A stretch of 64,000 nt of DNA from an uncultured bacterium (GCA_946636615.1 CAMPBE010000001.1:1-64000); one strand, 5' to 3'. Positions 25,037 to 36,567 are shown, counted from the first letter of the stretch. A program made the numbers and translations. The notes: a model not told the origin generated them from the sequence alone.

Positions 25037-28000
25037 TTATTTTGCTAAAATTGCTAATTTAGAACCGACCTCTACATTGTTTGGTTTTGTGTTTATGTAA
25101 GGATTTGATACAAAATTGTATTGCGGATTATACAAAACTCTTCTGCCTGTAAAGCTTGGTTGGTGGCAAAGTATTAATGTTGAATCTTGGAAAGTAATTG
25201 GTTGTCCGTCTTCTCTTTTTATTACATTACCTTTTGTAACATATGTAGTTCTTTGATTTTGTGGTTTGTTCAATTCATTTGCATCGTAGAACTTCAAACC
25301 GTCTTTTAAACCGCCGTTAACTTGCTGCTTTTCATATCTTCCACTGCCAAGTCCGATTTCAGATAAAGTAATTTTTGCAGGTCTGTAATATTCATCAAAT
25401 TTATGCGTAATACCTTCTGTATTAAACAAAGAAACTGTCATTGCACCATTAGGACTTTGTCTTAATAATGCTGAAATTTGAGTAACACCATTTTGATACC
25501 CTTTTACATTGTTATGGAAATTATCTTCATAGATCGGTTTTTCATAATTTGCGTTATGAACATCAAGCAAAAATGGAGCACCATCATTAAGAGCTTCAAG
25601 TTCAGGTCTTTTTCTCAAACCAAATTGGTAGTCTACGTAATTTTTAAATCTGATTACAAAATCTTTATGATCAGGATGTTTCGGATCAGCCCATTCTTCG
25701 TGAATAATATTTCTATTTTGAATAAATACATTTTTTGTAGTAGCTTCAAAACCGCTGGAGCCGTACTCGTCGCCGCTAAATAATGTAGGATTACCTGTCA
25801 ATGCAACTAAAAATTTTATATGACCTAATAGTTTTGACATTGCAGGATCAAGAATCATTTCTAAAGTTTTATCTTTTAACCTTTTCTTCTCATCAGGAGT
25901 AAGTTGTTTGTAGGTTTCTTTTTCTACAAAATCCATTTCATCAAGCACAATATCTATTGCTGTACTAAAGTCTTTTGTTCCAAAGCCGTCAGCTTCATAT
26001 ACTCTGCCTTTGTGCTCTCCGTTTGTAAGATTTTTTAAAGCATCAAGCATTGCGCCATATATATATTTGGCTCTATCATCTCCGACACCGATTTTGTATG
26101 CGGCTTTTCCCATTCCGCTTGATATAGATTCGGCTTTTGCAATTGCAAGAGTACTTACTCTGCTGAAATCGTGGTTTCTCACATCGTGTTCGTACGGTTC
26201 TTTTCCATATGGCATTGCGTTTAATATTTTTAGTGCTCTTTGACGGTATTCATAGTTTGATTCATCAGTCAAATCAGTATAAACCATATCCATATCAACA
26301 GCATAACCTTCAAGAGCGCGGCATTTATCGTGATTGCCGGCAAATGTGTATGAATACATAAGAGATTCAAGTGGTTCGTTTGCATAAAATCCTGCTAATT
26401 GATTGTTAACAGTATTTCCTTGCATCAAACCTTTTTCAGGACTATTGCCGTCATAATCAAACAATTTTCCGAAAATTTGAGTCAAACCTGATGAAAAATA
26501 ATCATAATTGGCAATTGTTGTAAAACCACCCTCATTAATAAGTTTTTTGATGCCTTCTTTGTCGCTTGAAAATCTTGAACCGGACTTGTGTCCTGCACCT
26601 TTACTGTAAACAAATGAAGGATCTGTAACTTCAGCAGCGATGTATGCATCCGGGTGATATTCTTTTACACCGTCAGTAAATCTTGACCAGAATTCTATTA
26701 TTTTATTCCAAGTGTATTCATAATCTGTCTTTCCGCTTTTTAAAGAATCAATATCAGCCATGTCTTTTGTGGCATCAATTCTCCAATCTAAACCTGCCTG
26801 ACTTCTGTTTACAATCATATCGGCAAGTGCAAAGCTTTCGTAGCTTGTTCCTTGTATAGATTTTGTTAAAGCTTTTTTTAATTCGGCTTTATCATTTGAA
26901 CCTATTTTCTTTATGTTATTTTTTAATTTGTTTGTAAGTGAAATCGCTTCGTCTTCAGGGCTGTCTGCAATAATTCCCATTTGGATTAGTGAGGTCTTTT
27001 TCAAAGATTTGTAATCATATGAAATTTCACCTGTTGAATCGTTATATTTAAATGCTGATGACGGTGCAACGGATTTGATTACTGCAAATTTTGCAATTTC
27101 AGAAGTTAAATAAGGGATTACATATTTGCCGTAAGGGGTTGTGTTGCCTTTGCTATCTTTTAATTTTTTGTTATTTGGTAATGAAGCATCAATAGAATTG
27201 ATAATTTCTTTTGCAAATGCAGACATTTCTTTTTCATAAAGTTTATCTGTATTTTTGTATGCGTCAGCAATTTCAGGTGTTAAATGAGGATTCTTTTGAA
27301 CATACATATCGTACCTTGAAACACCAATTTGTTCGCCTTTAATAGCTCTTTTAGTCATAAATGGTGATGCTAAAACAGATACAATATCATCTCCAACTTC
27401 AACTGAATCAAGCGGTGTATTCATTAAACCTTGCAAAATAGCTTTATCATAATTATCTTCAGTATCTGTGCCTTGAAGGGAATATCTACCTCTTATGACA
27501 TTTTTAATTATTTCTTTGTCTACATCCAAATCTTTTGGTAAAACACCTTTATTGATAAGTTTTTCAATTTCATCATCTATTTGTTTTGGAGATTTTCCGT
27601 CAATATCTTTAAGATTTTGTGCAACATATAAATTTAAAATATCTCTTGTTTTTTTTGTCCAATATTTTGCGGAAGAAACGGCATAATCTTGAACTTCCAT
27701 ATTTTTTTGCAGAAGTTCTTTTTTTAGTTTTGCTCTGAGTTCAGGATCTTGAATATTTTTTAATTTTTGGGTTTCGTTGTGTGACGGAACATAATTTAAC
27801 TTTGCAATATCAGGATTTGCATCCCAAGTCTCAAATCCGCTTTCATGTTTTCCATCAAGTCCAAAAAATTCAAACTGCGCAACGGCTCTTGTACCTTCAC
27901 CGCTGTACATGTCTATTTTTTGAGCTTTATCTTTTGTGTTTTTATTGAAATCACTCAATAATTTAACATTTTTCATGTATGTATCAGGGTTAATTCTGAA

Positions 28001-29242
28001 ACTATAAGGGATAACAGAATCATTATGTGTGTTTATATCGAGATGATTTTCAAGAAGTTTATCATATTCTAATAAAAGTTCTTTTTCGTTTAGATTTTCT
28101 GCGTTAACTAATCTATCATCATAAATTTGAATATATGTAGGTTTTTTAGAATCGTATGTTTTGCTTGATTTAATTTTTACGCTTCCGTCAGCTTGCGGAA
28201 TAAAATCATATTTTGAATTTATAATTCTATGTGTAACGTGATTTAATTTTTTGCCAAATACACCCATATTCAAAGGACTATCTTCAAGTCCTGAAATTCT
28301 AAACCAATTGAAATAAGGTGATTTTCTTCCCCATTTTAATACATGTTGGAAATGTACGCCTTCAAGTCCTTCATTTACATATGCACCGTCAGACACCAAA
28401 TTCATTCCTTTTGAGAAAAGTTTTCTTTGTAGTGAAGCATAATTGTTGATATTACCTAAACTTAAAGCCATTTGAAAACAGTTTTTGTTCCAATAACCAT
28501 GCGCAGTTAGGCTATCATCAGTAAATAGGGGAGTAGTAATAATTCTTGTGAAATTATCTAATTTACCTTCATCTAAATCTTTTTCAATACCTGCTAGAGA
28601 ACCGCCTATTTTATTTACCAGATTTTTACTTGTTTTTCTGGCTTTGTCAATATTAGGATTAGGGACTATATTGTTATCTTTATCATAAATCCAAGCAACA
28701 TTATTAATATCCGGTAAAATTAACTTCATTGAACCGCCTTTACCGACAGTTGAAGCTCTGTCGCCAACAAAGTTGTATATATCATGTGCTTGACCGGTTG
28801 AGCTAATATCGTTTATAACGTTACCGTAATCTATTTTATATTCCGGTAATCCGTCCGGCATATTTTTGGGACGTAAAACATAATGATATGCAAAAGCTTG
28901 ATCCGGTGCAATTCCATAATCTGCTGCTAAATCTACTACTGTTGGTTTGCCACTTTCAAGCTTTAGGCTTAAGCCATTTTCTCCGTTTATTGCTGCAGTA
29001 TAATTCTGAAGGGGGATCTTATTACCTGCATAATCTCTGTCACCGGTAACAAAATAATTACCGTTATCATCTTTGTCTACAAGGAAAATCTCTAAATAAC
29101 AATCTTTTTCATTGTCATTATAAACATAATTGAATTCATATTCCCTGTCGCCATATTCGGATTTTATAGGTTTATAACCTTCAAATGAGACTTTTCGGCT
29201 GTTTATTTTTGGTTGATTTAAATTTACTGATCCTACTTTCAC
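25037..29242 (-). CDS. Giant GH13-type glycoside hydrolase
   Basis: The 1401-residue protein has no signal peptide and begins at GTG with AAGGGA upstream. Around residue 290, GMNLVSDGAYVNEG followed by SPYFNWF matches the GH13 alpha-amylase (beta/alpha)8 barrel region. The three catalytic acids are in place: Asp in DWRIDATKDM (about residue 817), Glu in YIAAEVTD (about 870) and Asp in GNHDK (about 970). PTLFSGDEYG follows in the C-terminal part of the barrel. The N-terminal 250 residues and a roughly 500-residue insertion between barrel segments are unusual. It probably acts on an alpha-glucan inside the cell; substrate unknown. The N-terminus carries VSFEG, shared with other signal-less proteins here. 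Confidence 0.78.
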   Translation of the reverse strand: MKVGSVNLNQPKINSRKVSFEGYKPIKSEYGDREYEFNYVYNDNEKDCYLEIFLVDKDDNGNYFVTGDRDYAGNKIPLQNYTAAINGENGLSLKLESGKPTVVDLAADYGIAPDQAFAYHYVLRPKNMPDGLPEYKIDYGNVINDISSTGQAHDIYNFVGDRASTVGKGGSMKLILPDINNVAWIYDKDNNIVPNPNIDKARKTSKNLVNKIGGSLAGIEKDLDEGKLDNFTRIITTPLFTDDSLTAHGYWNKNCFQMALSLGNINNYASLQRKLFSKGMNLVSDGAYVNEGLEGVHFQHVLKWGRKSPYFNWFRISGLEDSPLNMGVFGKKLNHVTHRIINSKYDFIPQADGSVKIKSSKTYDSKKPTYIQIYDDRLVNAENLNEKELLLEYDKLLENHLDINTHNDSVIPYSFRINPDTYMKNVKLLSDFNKNTKDKAQKIDMYSGEGTRAVAQFEFFGLDGKHESGFETWDANPDIAKLNYVPSHNETQKLKNIQDPELRAKLKKELLQKNMEVQDYAVSSAKYWTKKTRDILNLYVAQNLKDIDGKSPKQIDDEIEKLINKGVLPKDLDVDKEIIKNVIRGRYSLQGTDTEDNYDKAILQGLMNTPLDSVEVGDDIVSVLASPFMTKRAIKGEQIGVSRYDMYVQKNPHLTPEIADAYKNTDKLYEKEMSAFAKEIINSIDASLPNNKKLKDSKGNTTPYGKYVIPYLTSEIAKFAVIKSVAPSSAFKYNDSTGEISYDYKSLKKTSLIQMGIIADSPEDEAISLTNKLKNNIKKIGSNDKAELKKALTKSIQGTSYESFALADMIVNRSQAGLDWRIDATKDMADIDSLKSGKTDYEYTWNKIIEFWSRFTDGVKEYHPDAYIAAEVTDPSFVYSKGAGHKSGSRFSSDKEGIKKLINEGGFTTIANYDYFSSGLTQIFGKLFDYDGNSPEKGLMQGNTVNNQLAGFYANEPLESLMYSYTFAGNHDKCRALEGYAVDMDMVYTDLTDESNYEYRQRALKILNAMPYGKEPYEHDVRNHDFSRVSTLAIAKAESISSGMGKAAYKIGVGDDRAKYIYGAMLDALKNLTNGEHKGRVYEADGFGTKDFSTAIDIVLDEMDFVEKETYKQLTPDEKKRLKDKTLEMILDPAMSKLLGHIKFLVALTGNPTLFSGDEYGSSGFEATTKNVFIQNRNIIHEEWADPKHPDHKDFVIRFKNYVDYQFGLRKRPELEALNDGAPFLLDVHNANYEKPIYEDNFHNNVKGYQNGVTQISALLRQSPNGAMTVSLFNTEGITHKFDEYYRPAKITLSEIGLGSGRYEKQQVNGGLKDGLKFYDANELNKPQNQRTTYVTKGNVIKREDGQPITFQDSTLILCHQPSFTGRRVLYNPQYNFVSNPYINTKPNNVEVGSKLAILAK

Positions 29243-29369
29243 AAGAATATTCCCTTCTTCAGTTATAACTCAACTAAAGATTAATTTTTGACATAATATG
29301 GTCGATTATTAACAAATTTTTACAATAAATTATTTATATAGTATGTTTTTGTTATAATCCACTTGTTAA

Positions 29370-30656
<1,287 letters not shown>

Positions 30657-30663
30657 TAGCAAA

Positions 30664-31542
30664 TTAAAATAAATATGATATAAGTACCGTCAAAATTAAT
30701 TTGGCGGTATTTCTTTTACCGAAATTTTGTTTTTCCTGCCATAAAAATTTTATTGTTTCAGGCCGAATTTTTATATTATTTTCAATATTTTTTATTGTTG
30801 TTTTGTCGCTGTGAAATTTTTTATTTCCCGTAACTTGAGAGCATGCGCCTGCATTATTTTTGTGTCGTCTGTATGCTACAAGAGGTTTGTATATTATTAT
30901 TGAACCCCCAACTAAATTTGCAAAATTAAATATAAATTTATCAGGACATATTTGCCATTTATCAGGAGTTTTGTAATTCAAAAGGCTTTCTATTGATGCT
31001 TTTCTAAACATTGCGGAACTGTTTGGTGACCAATACCAGCCGCCAAATCTTTTCTTTTTTAATATTTCATATTTCGGAGTTTCTTCACTAATAAAATCTT
31101 CAATTCTTTCGTTATGAGGTGACGAAATGGAATAAAATGTTTGTATTTCATCATTTTCACCTATTTCTAAAATTTGGCATGATGTGAATGCAACAGAGGT
31201 TTTTAGGTGTATTTGTATATGGTTTTGAGCATATTCAGGCATTAATATATCGTCACTGTCAATAAAGCTAACAAACTGTCCTTTAGCTATACGTAGCCCA
31301 TCAAGCATTGCAGCCATTTGCCCGAGATTTTTTTTATGTTTAATCAGAGTAATTTTTAAATCCTGATTATCTGATATAAATTGTTCAGCTATGTCTGTAG
31401 AGTTATCTTCAGAACAATCGTCAACAATTATAATTTCGTAATTTTGGTATGTTTGCGCTTTTATGCTTTCAAGTGTTTTAGGAAGAAATTTAGCATAATT
31501 AAAGGATGTTACTATAAATGATACCAAAGGAAGTTTAAGCAT
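30664..31542 (-). CDS. Family 2 glycosyltransferase
   Basis: The 292-residue protein has the GT2 N-terminus FIVTSFNYAKFLPKTLESI, the IIIVDDCSEDNST loop and the metal-binding FIDSDDILM. The middle WYWSPNSSAMFRK and the DKFIFN segment resemble transferases for surface glycans. I use the ATG at 31542 (MLKLPLVSF), which has AAAAGGA upstream; the ORF track begins 21 bp earlier. It overlaps the TerC-family gene by 8 bp, so the two form an operon. Confidence 0.85.
   Translation of the reverse strand: MLKLPLVSFIVTSFNYAKFLPKTLESIKAQTYQNYEIIIVDDCSEDNSTDIAEQFISDNQDLKITLIKHKKNLGQMAAMLDGLRIAKGQFVSFIDSDDILMPEYAQNHIQIHLKTSVAFTSCQILEIGENDEIQTFYSISSPHNERIEDFISEETPKYEILKKKRFGGWYWSPNSSAMFRKASIESLLNYKTPDKWQICPDKFIFNFANLVGGSIIIYKPLVAYRRHKNNAGACSQVTGNKKFHSDKTTIKNIENNIKIRPETIKFLWQEKQNFGKRNTAKLILTVLISYLF
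30685..30709 (+). terminator. Terminator of ahcY
   Basis: Stem TACCGTCAAA/TTTGGCGGTA (one G-T wobble), 5-nt loop, T-rich tail. It overlaps the C-terminal codons of the convergent glycosyltransferase gene. Confidence 0.7.
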
Positions 31543-32605
31543 TTGAATTTTCCTTTTCAGCAAGTAATCTGTCCATTTTTTTATTATGCATTATAGAAGA
31601 AATTAATGCAGCTATAATGAATGTTAAACCGATTCCGCCTGTAACAACTTCCGGTAATTCTTTAACGGTAGAAACCAGCATTAAAACCGCCAATGCTCCT
31701 ATTGCCCAATGAGCGCCGTGTTCAAGATACAAAAATTGTTTTAATGTTTTCTTTTCAACTAACATGATTGTTAAAGAACGAACGAACATTGCACCTATCG
31801 CAAGACCTATGGAAATTATTATAATATCTTTGCTTATAGCAAAAGCACCTAATACACCGTCAAGAGAGAATGATGCATCAATTAATTCCAAATATATAAA
31901 GCTTACTAATCCTGTACAACCGGCAGCTTTTACAGAGCATTGTTCTAATCTCATTTGTTCATGTTTTTCCAAATAATGAGTAAAACCGTCTATCAACAAA
32001 TATGTGACAATACCGCATATGCCGGCAATCATAACTGATATTTTATGTTCTGAAGGTATAACATATTGTGTTGCTAAAAGTGCAAATAAAGAAATTAAAA
32101 TTTCAATACCTTTCATATGATCTAAATGTGCGAGCCAATTTTCTATTGGTCTAATCCAATGTACTTCTTTTTTATTGTCAAAGAAATAATTAAGAAATAA
32201 CATTATCAAAAACATTCCGCCAAATGTAACAATTGGGTCATGAGTTTCATGCAGATAATAAGCATATTTATCAACATCAGTAATTGCTATTTTTGCAACT
32301 TCTAACATTTTTAATTTTGCAAAAATCGAAACAACCAATATTGGGAATAAAAATCTCATTCCAAAAACTGCAATAATAATGCCCCAAGTAAGGAATCTGT
32401 GTCTCCATACGTGTGACATCTTTTCTAATTTCATTGCATTTACAACAGCGTTATCGAAAGATAGACTAATTTCTAACGATCCAAGTACCAATGCAATAAA
32501 AACGCATGCAAAACCACTCCCCGGATGTGTGTGTTCTCCCCAAAGAAATGCGCCAACTAAGCCTAAAAAAGTTACTATATATGATTCTAAAAAATATTCA
32601 AGCAT
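31535..32605 (-). CDS. TerC/DUF475-family membrane protein
   Basis: The 356-residue integral membrane protein has about nine hydrophobic segments. Conserved acidic transmembrane motifs SLEISLSFDNAVVNA and ELIDASFSLDGVLGAFAIS are those of the DUF475 branch of TerC proteins, linked to metal (manganese) export or metalation of secreted enzymes and to tellurite resistance. The start ATG (32605) has an AGAGGTG SD, but both lie in a perfect 12-bp hairpin. It overlaps the glycosyltransferase gene by 8 bp. A role in loading metal into metal-dependent transferases is speculative. Confidence 0.85.
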   Translation of the reverse strand: MLEYFLESYIVTFLGLVGAFLWGEHTHPGSGFACVFIALVLGSLEISLSFDNAVVNAMKLEKMSHVWRHRFLTWGIIIAVFGMRFLFPILVVSIFAKLKMLEVAKIAITDVDKYAYYLHETHDPIVTFGGMFLIMLFLNYFFDNKKEVHWIRPIENWLAHLDHMKGIEILISLFALLATQYVIPSEHKISVMIAGICGIVTYLLIDGFTHYLEKHEQMRLEQCSVKAAGCTGLVSFIYLELIDASFSLDGVLGAFAISKDIIIISIGLAIGAMFVRSLTIMLVEKKTLKQFLYLEHGAHWAIGALAVLMLVSTVKELPEVVTGGIGLTFIIAALISSIMHNKKMDRLLAEKENSNA

Positions 32606-32634
32606 AATACACCTCTGTTAATATTATGCTTGAA
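32597..32634 (-). promoter_or_regulatory. Perfect 12-bp hairpin sequestering TerC start
   Basis: TTCAAGCATAAT and its exact complement flank a 14-nt loop. On the mRNA the SD AGAGGTG is in the loop and the ATG is in the 3' arm. It could be an RNA switch, thermometer or operator. It is not a recognisable yybP-ykoY motif. Confidence 0.65.
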
Positions 32635-32694
32635 AAGTGTTAAATATCAATCATACATTATTATGAAATAGATAAATTTATAAATTTGATGTGT

Positions 32695-32722
32695 TTGAAA
32701 ATTTTCATGTTCTTGTTATACT
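32695..32722 (+). promoter_or_regulatory. Leaderless promoter of prfA-ylxR-infB
   Basis: TTGAAA, 16 bp, extended -10 TGTTATACT, then six bases to the prfA ATG. No SD is present. Confidence 0.7.
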
Positions 32723-32728
32723 TGAGTT

Positions 32729-33814
32729 ATGAAAGATATGTTAGACCAAATACTTCAAATAGAGAAGAAATATAACGAATTAGGTGTTACACTGTCTGAT
32801 CCTGCGGTAATTCAGGATTATAACAAGTTTAGAGATTTATCAAAGCAAAGAAAATCAATGGAAGAAACTGTAAATCTTTATTATGAGTGGAAAAGAGCCG
32901 TTGATGCAATTGAAGAAGCTAAAGAAATGATTCACGCAGAGTCAGATGAGGAAATGAAGTCGTTTTTGAAAGCAGAAATGGCTGAGAATGAGGCAAAACT
33001 TCCTGAATATGAAGAAAGAATGAAGGTTCTTCTTCTTCCTCGTGACCCTATGGATGATAAAGATATTATGCTCGAAATTAGAGGTGGTGCAGGCGGTGAT
33101 GAAGCAAATATTTTTGCAGGTGATTTAGCAAGAATGTATATGCGTTATGCAGATAAACAAGGCTGGCAAACTCAGGTTTTGAGCAAAACTGAATGCGAAG
33201 CCGGTGGTGTTTCAGAAATTATTATTTCAATGAAAGGTGATAGTATTTATTCAAAATTGAAGTATGAATCCGGTGTACACAGGGTTCAAAGAGTTCCTGC
33301 AACTGAATCTCAAGGCAGAGTTCATACCTCAACAGCAACAGTAGCTGTTATGCCTGAAGTTGATGATGTTGAAGTTGATTTGAATATGAATGATGTAGAA
33401 ATTACAACAGCCCGTTCAGGTGGCGCAGGCGGACAAAATGTTAATAAGGTAGAAACGGCTGCCAGAGTCTTTCACAAACCTACAGGTATTATGATTTTCT
33501 GTACTGAAGAACGTTCGCAGCTGCAAAATAAAGAAAGAGCTTTACAAATTTTGAAAGCGAAACTTTATGATATGGAAGTCCAAAAACAAATGCAAGAAAT
33601 TACAGACCTTCGTCGTTCGCAGGTTGGTACAGGTGACAGATCGGAACGTATTCGTACATATAATTTCCCACAAGGACGTTTGACAGATCACAGAATTAAC
33701 CACAACCTAAATGTTAATACTGTTATTGATGGTGATTTGGATGAATTGATAAAACTTCTTATGGAGCACGATCAAAAACTAAAACTTGAAAAACTTGCAG
33801 AGGTGAATGGTTAG
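32729..33814 (+). CDS. prfA: Peptide chain release factor 1
   Basis: RF1 recognises UAA and UAG and triggers peptide release. The GGQ loop [14 protein letters not shown] is near residue 233, and the decoding-domain region precedes it with [24 protein letters not shown]. The length of 361 residues is standard. The stop is UAG, overlapping the ylxR GTG start by one base. The start lacks an SD and has TATACT six bases upstream, a strong leaderless candidate. Confidence 0.96.
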   Translation: MKDMLDQILQIEKKYNELGVTLSDPAVIQDYNKFRDLSKQRKSMEETVNLYYEWKRAVDAIEEAKEMIHAESDEEMKSFLKAEMAENEAKLPEYEERMKVLLLPRDPMDDKDIMLEIRGGAGGDEANIFAGDLARMYMRYADKQGWQTQVLSKTECEAGGVSEIIISMKGDSIYSKLKYESGVHRVQRVPATESQGRVHTSTATVAVMPEVDDVEVDLNMNDVEITTARSGGAGGQNVNKVETAARVFHKPTGIMIFCTEERSQLQNKERALQILKAKLYDMEVQKQMQEITDLRRSQVGTGDRSERIRTYNFPQGRLTDHRINHNLNVNTVIDGDLDELIKLLMEHDQKLKLEKLAEVNG

Positions 33815-34059
33815 TGGTAGAACGTAAATGTATCGGTTGTGGACAGATAAAAGATTCAAAAGAACTTATAAAAATTACAAAAGAAAATTCGCACGGTGAC
33901 ATTGTTATAAACCACAGTAATAAAATATTTGGCAGATCGGTATATCTCTGTTATAATAAATCTTGTATAGAATCAGCTTTTAAAAAGAATAAAATTTCAA
34001 AAATATTAAAAGCATCTGTACCGGAAGATTTGAAAGGAAAATTAGTAAATGAGTTTTGA
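33814..34059 (+). CDS. ylxR: YlxR-family RNA-binding protein
   Basis: The 81-residue protein of the YlxR/DUF448 family has the typical N-terminus RKCIGCGQ and GRSVYLCYNKSCIESA. YlxR usually sits between nusA and infB; here it lies between prfA and infB and no nusA is present. The GTG start overlaps the prfA stop, and it overlaps infB by 11 bp, so translation is coupled. Proposed roles elsewhere include RNA binding and RNase P regulation. Confidence 0.9.
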   Translation: MVERKCIGCGQIKDSKELIKITKENSHGDIVINHSNKIFGRSVYLCYNKSCIESAFKKNKISKILKASVPEDLKGKLVNEF

Positions 34060-36544
34060 TACAATAAGAATTAATGAATTAGCAAAAGAACTTGGAATGA
34101 CAAGCAAAGAGGTCATTGAAAAATTTGCGCAAATATCAGTTACAGGCAAAACTCATTCAAGTACGGTTACAGTTGATCAAGTAAAAAGATTGAAAGATTT
34201 TATAGCATCAGGTGGTGTGAAAGAAGTTAAAAAACCTAAAGTTTTAGTCGTTAAAAAGGCTAAAAATACTGAAGCACCTGTTGTTGAAGAAATAAAAAAA
34301 GAAGAAAAGAAAGAAAAAACAGTAAAACCCGAAGCTTCAACCTCAAAAGTTGAAATTATAAAACCAAAAGCTTCTGCAAGCAGATTGGAAATTGTAAGAC
34401 GCGCGCCCCAAAGGCCGGATGGTTCTGATAGAAAATTCCCACCCAGAGCTACTAGACCAGAAAGACCTACTAGGGGAGAAAGACCGCAGAGACCCGAAAG
34501 AGTAGAAAGACCTAATAAAGAGGGAGTAAAGAAACCTTTTGAAAGACCATCAGGTGAAAGAAAGCCTATACAAAGAACAATAATTTCTCAAGATATTTAT
34601 GAAAATAAAGGCCCAGGCAGAAGACGTTCTGATAACAAAAAGAAAACAAAAGATTTTAATTCTAAAAAAGAAGAACAGGAACGAATTTCTTTAGAGAAAG
34701 CTGCAGCTCAAAAACATAAAAAAAGATCACATAAGGAGGAAGAAGCTGAAAAAGTAACTCAGATTGTTGTAAACAGAGCAATGACAATTTCTGAACTTTC
34801 TGAAAAAATTCAAAAAACTCCTGCCGAAATTATTAAGTTTTTAATGTTTCAAGGTGTTATGGCTACTGTAAATCAACTTATTGATGTTGATGTTATAAAA
34901 AAGATTTGTGCCGAATATGAGCTTGAAGTTCTTGATGAAGATATAGATGCTTTTATGGAAGAAGAGCTTGAAAAAGAAGAAAAAGTTAAAAAGCTCACTG
35001 AAGTAGATAAAAAATTATTAAAGAAACGCGCTCCTGTTGTTAGTATTATGGGACACGTTGACCACGGTAAAACAACGCTGTTAGATAGTATCAGAGCTTC
35101 AAAGCACAAAATTGTTGCAACCGAGGTTGGTGGTATTACGCAGTCAATAGGTGCTTATACAGTTTATCTTGACAATAAACAGGAAAAGAAAATAGTATTC
35201 GTTGATACTCCAGGTCACGAAGCGTTTACGGAAATGAGGGCACGTGGTGCTAAAGCTACGGATATTGCAATTCTTGTTGTTGCAGCTGATGACGGTATAA
35301 TGCCTCAGACTATTGAAGCAATTAACCACGCAAAAGCTGCAGATGTTCCTATTATTGTAGCGGTTAACAAAATTGATAAACCGGATGCAAACCCTGATAA
35401 GATTTTGCAACAATTGACAGAACATGGACTTGTTCCTGAAGAATGGGGCGGTGACACAATCACTGTAAAAGTTTCTGCTTTGCAAGGCTTAGGTATTGAT
35501 GAATTGTTAGAATATATTCTTCTTGTAGCTGATGTACAAGATTTGAAAGCTAATCCGAAAGCTGAAGCGTCAGGTGTTGTAATTGAAGCTAATTTGGATA
35601 AAGGTAAAGGCCCTGTTGCCACATTATTGGTTCAAAACGGAACATTAAGAGTTGGTAATTGTTTAGTTGTAGGTACTGCATGTGGTCGTGTCAGAGCATT
35701 ATTATCCGATGCCGGTGAAAGAATTCAAAAGGCTGAACCTTCTACTCCTGTAGAAATTTTAGGTTTGACAGAAGTTCCTCAGGCTGGGGATTATTTTGAA
35801 GTTGTTCAAAATGAAAAAGAAATGAAACAAATTGTTGAAGAAAGAAAACAAAAAGAACGTGAAAAACGTCTTGATGCTATGCTTCCTGCACACGTTAGAC
35901 GTGAGGCTGTTGCAGGTGAAGACGATATTCCTCAACTTAATTTGATTATCAAAGCCAATACAAACGGTTCTGCAGAGGCTGTATCACAAGCTATTGCGCA
36001 GCTTGAATCAACGGAAATTAAGACAAAAATTATTCACGTTGGTGTTGGCGATATTTCAGAAGCTGATGTTATGTTAGCTTCTGCGTCAGGTGCGTTGATT
36101 TTAGGATTTACAGTAAAAGAAGATTCAAATGCCTTGATTGCAGCTGAAAAAGAAGGTGTTACAATCAAGAAATACGATATTATTTATCAAATCCTAGAAG
36201 ATATTGAACAAACAATGTTGTCGCTTCTTGAACCTGAAGTTAAACAGGTTGAGCTTGGTAAAGCTGAAGTTCGTCAGGTATTTACTATTGGTAAGACAAC
36301 GAAAATCGCAGGATGCTATGTAACTGAAGGTAAAATTGTAAGAAGCAAGGATGCTGTTCTTTACCGTAACGGAGAAGAAGTATTCAGAGGTGCAATTGAT
36401 CAATTAAAACGTTTTAAAGATGATGTTAAAGAAGTTGCACAAGGCTTTGAATGCGGTATTTCTTTTGCTAAGTGGAATGATATTGAGGTTGGTGATATTA
36501 TAGAAGTTTCTACAACAGAAGAAGTTGAAAGAAAGAGTTTATAG
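34049..36544 (+). CDS. infB: Translation initiation factor IF-2
   Basis: IF-2 is a GTPase that places initiator tRNA on the ribosome. The N-terminal helical motif (IRINELAKELGMTSKEVIEKF) is followed by a long charged Pro/Arg/Glu-rich linker (residues 60-240, ERPTRGERPQRPERVERP). A second IF2-N domain comes next, then the G domain with GHVDHGKTTLLD near residue 334, DTPGHEAF and NKIDKP, and domains II-IV. The length of 831 residues is normal. It overlaps ylxR by 11 bp and ends at a strong terminator. Confidence 0.97.
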   Translation: MSFDTIRINELAKELGMTSKEVIEKFAQISVTGKTHSSTVTVDQVKRLKDFIASGGVKEVKKPKVLVVKKAKNTEAPVVEEIKKEEKKEKTVKPEASTSKVEIIKPKASASRLEIVRRAPQRPDGSDRKFPPRATRPERPTRGERPQRPERVERPNKEGVKKPFERPSGERKPIQRTIISQDIYENKGPGRRRSDNKKKTKDFNSKKEEQERISLEKAAAQKHKKRSHKEEEAEKVTQIVVNRAMTISELSEKIQKTPAEIIKFLMFQGVMATVNQLIDVDVIKKICAEYELEVLDEDIDAFMEEELEKEEKVKKLTEVDKKLLKKRAPVVSIMGHVDHGKTTLLDSIRASKHKIVATEVGGITQSIGAYTVYLDNKQEKKIVFVDTPGHEAFTEMRARGAKATDIAILVVAADDGIMPQTIEAINHAKAADVPIIVAVNKIDKPDANPDKILQQLTEHGLVPEEWGGDTITVKVSALQGLGIDELLEYILLVADVQDLKANPKAEASGVVIEANLDKGKGPVATLLVQNGTLRVGNCLVVGTACGRVRALLSDAGERIQKAEPSTPVEILGLTEVPQAGDYFEVVQNEKEMKQIVEERKQKEREKRLDAMLPAHVRREAVAGEDDIPQLNLIIKANTNGSAEAVSQAIAQLESTEIKTKIIHVGVGDISEADVMLASASGALILGFTVKEDSNALIAAEKEGVTIKKYDIIYQILEDIEQTMLSLLEPEVKQVELGKAEVRQVFTIGKTTKIAGCYVTEGKIVRSKDAVLYRNGEEVFRGAIDQLKRFKDDVKEVAQGFECGISFAKWNDIEVGDIIEVSTTEEVERKSL

Positions 36545-36567
36545 TATTGTGATTTTAAAATAAAAGT

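Noticed and set aside
32581-32728. yybP-ykoY manganese riboswitch upstream of the TerC gene
   Set aside because: The conserved loop sequences of that class are not visible and the leader is too short; only the 12-bp hairpin is present.
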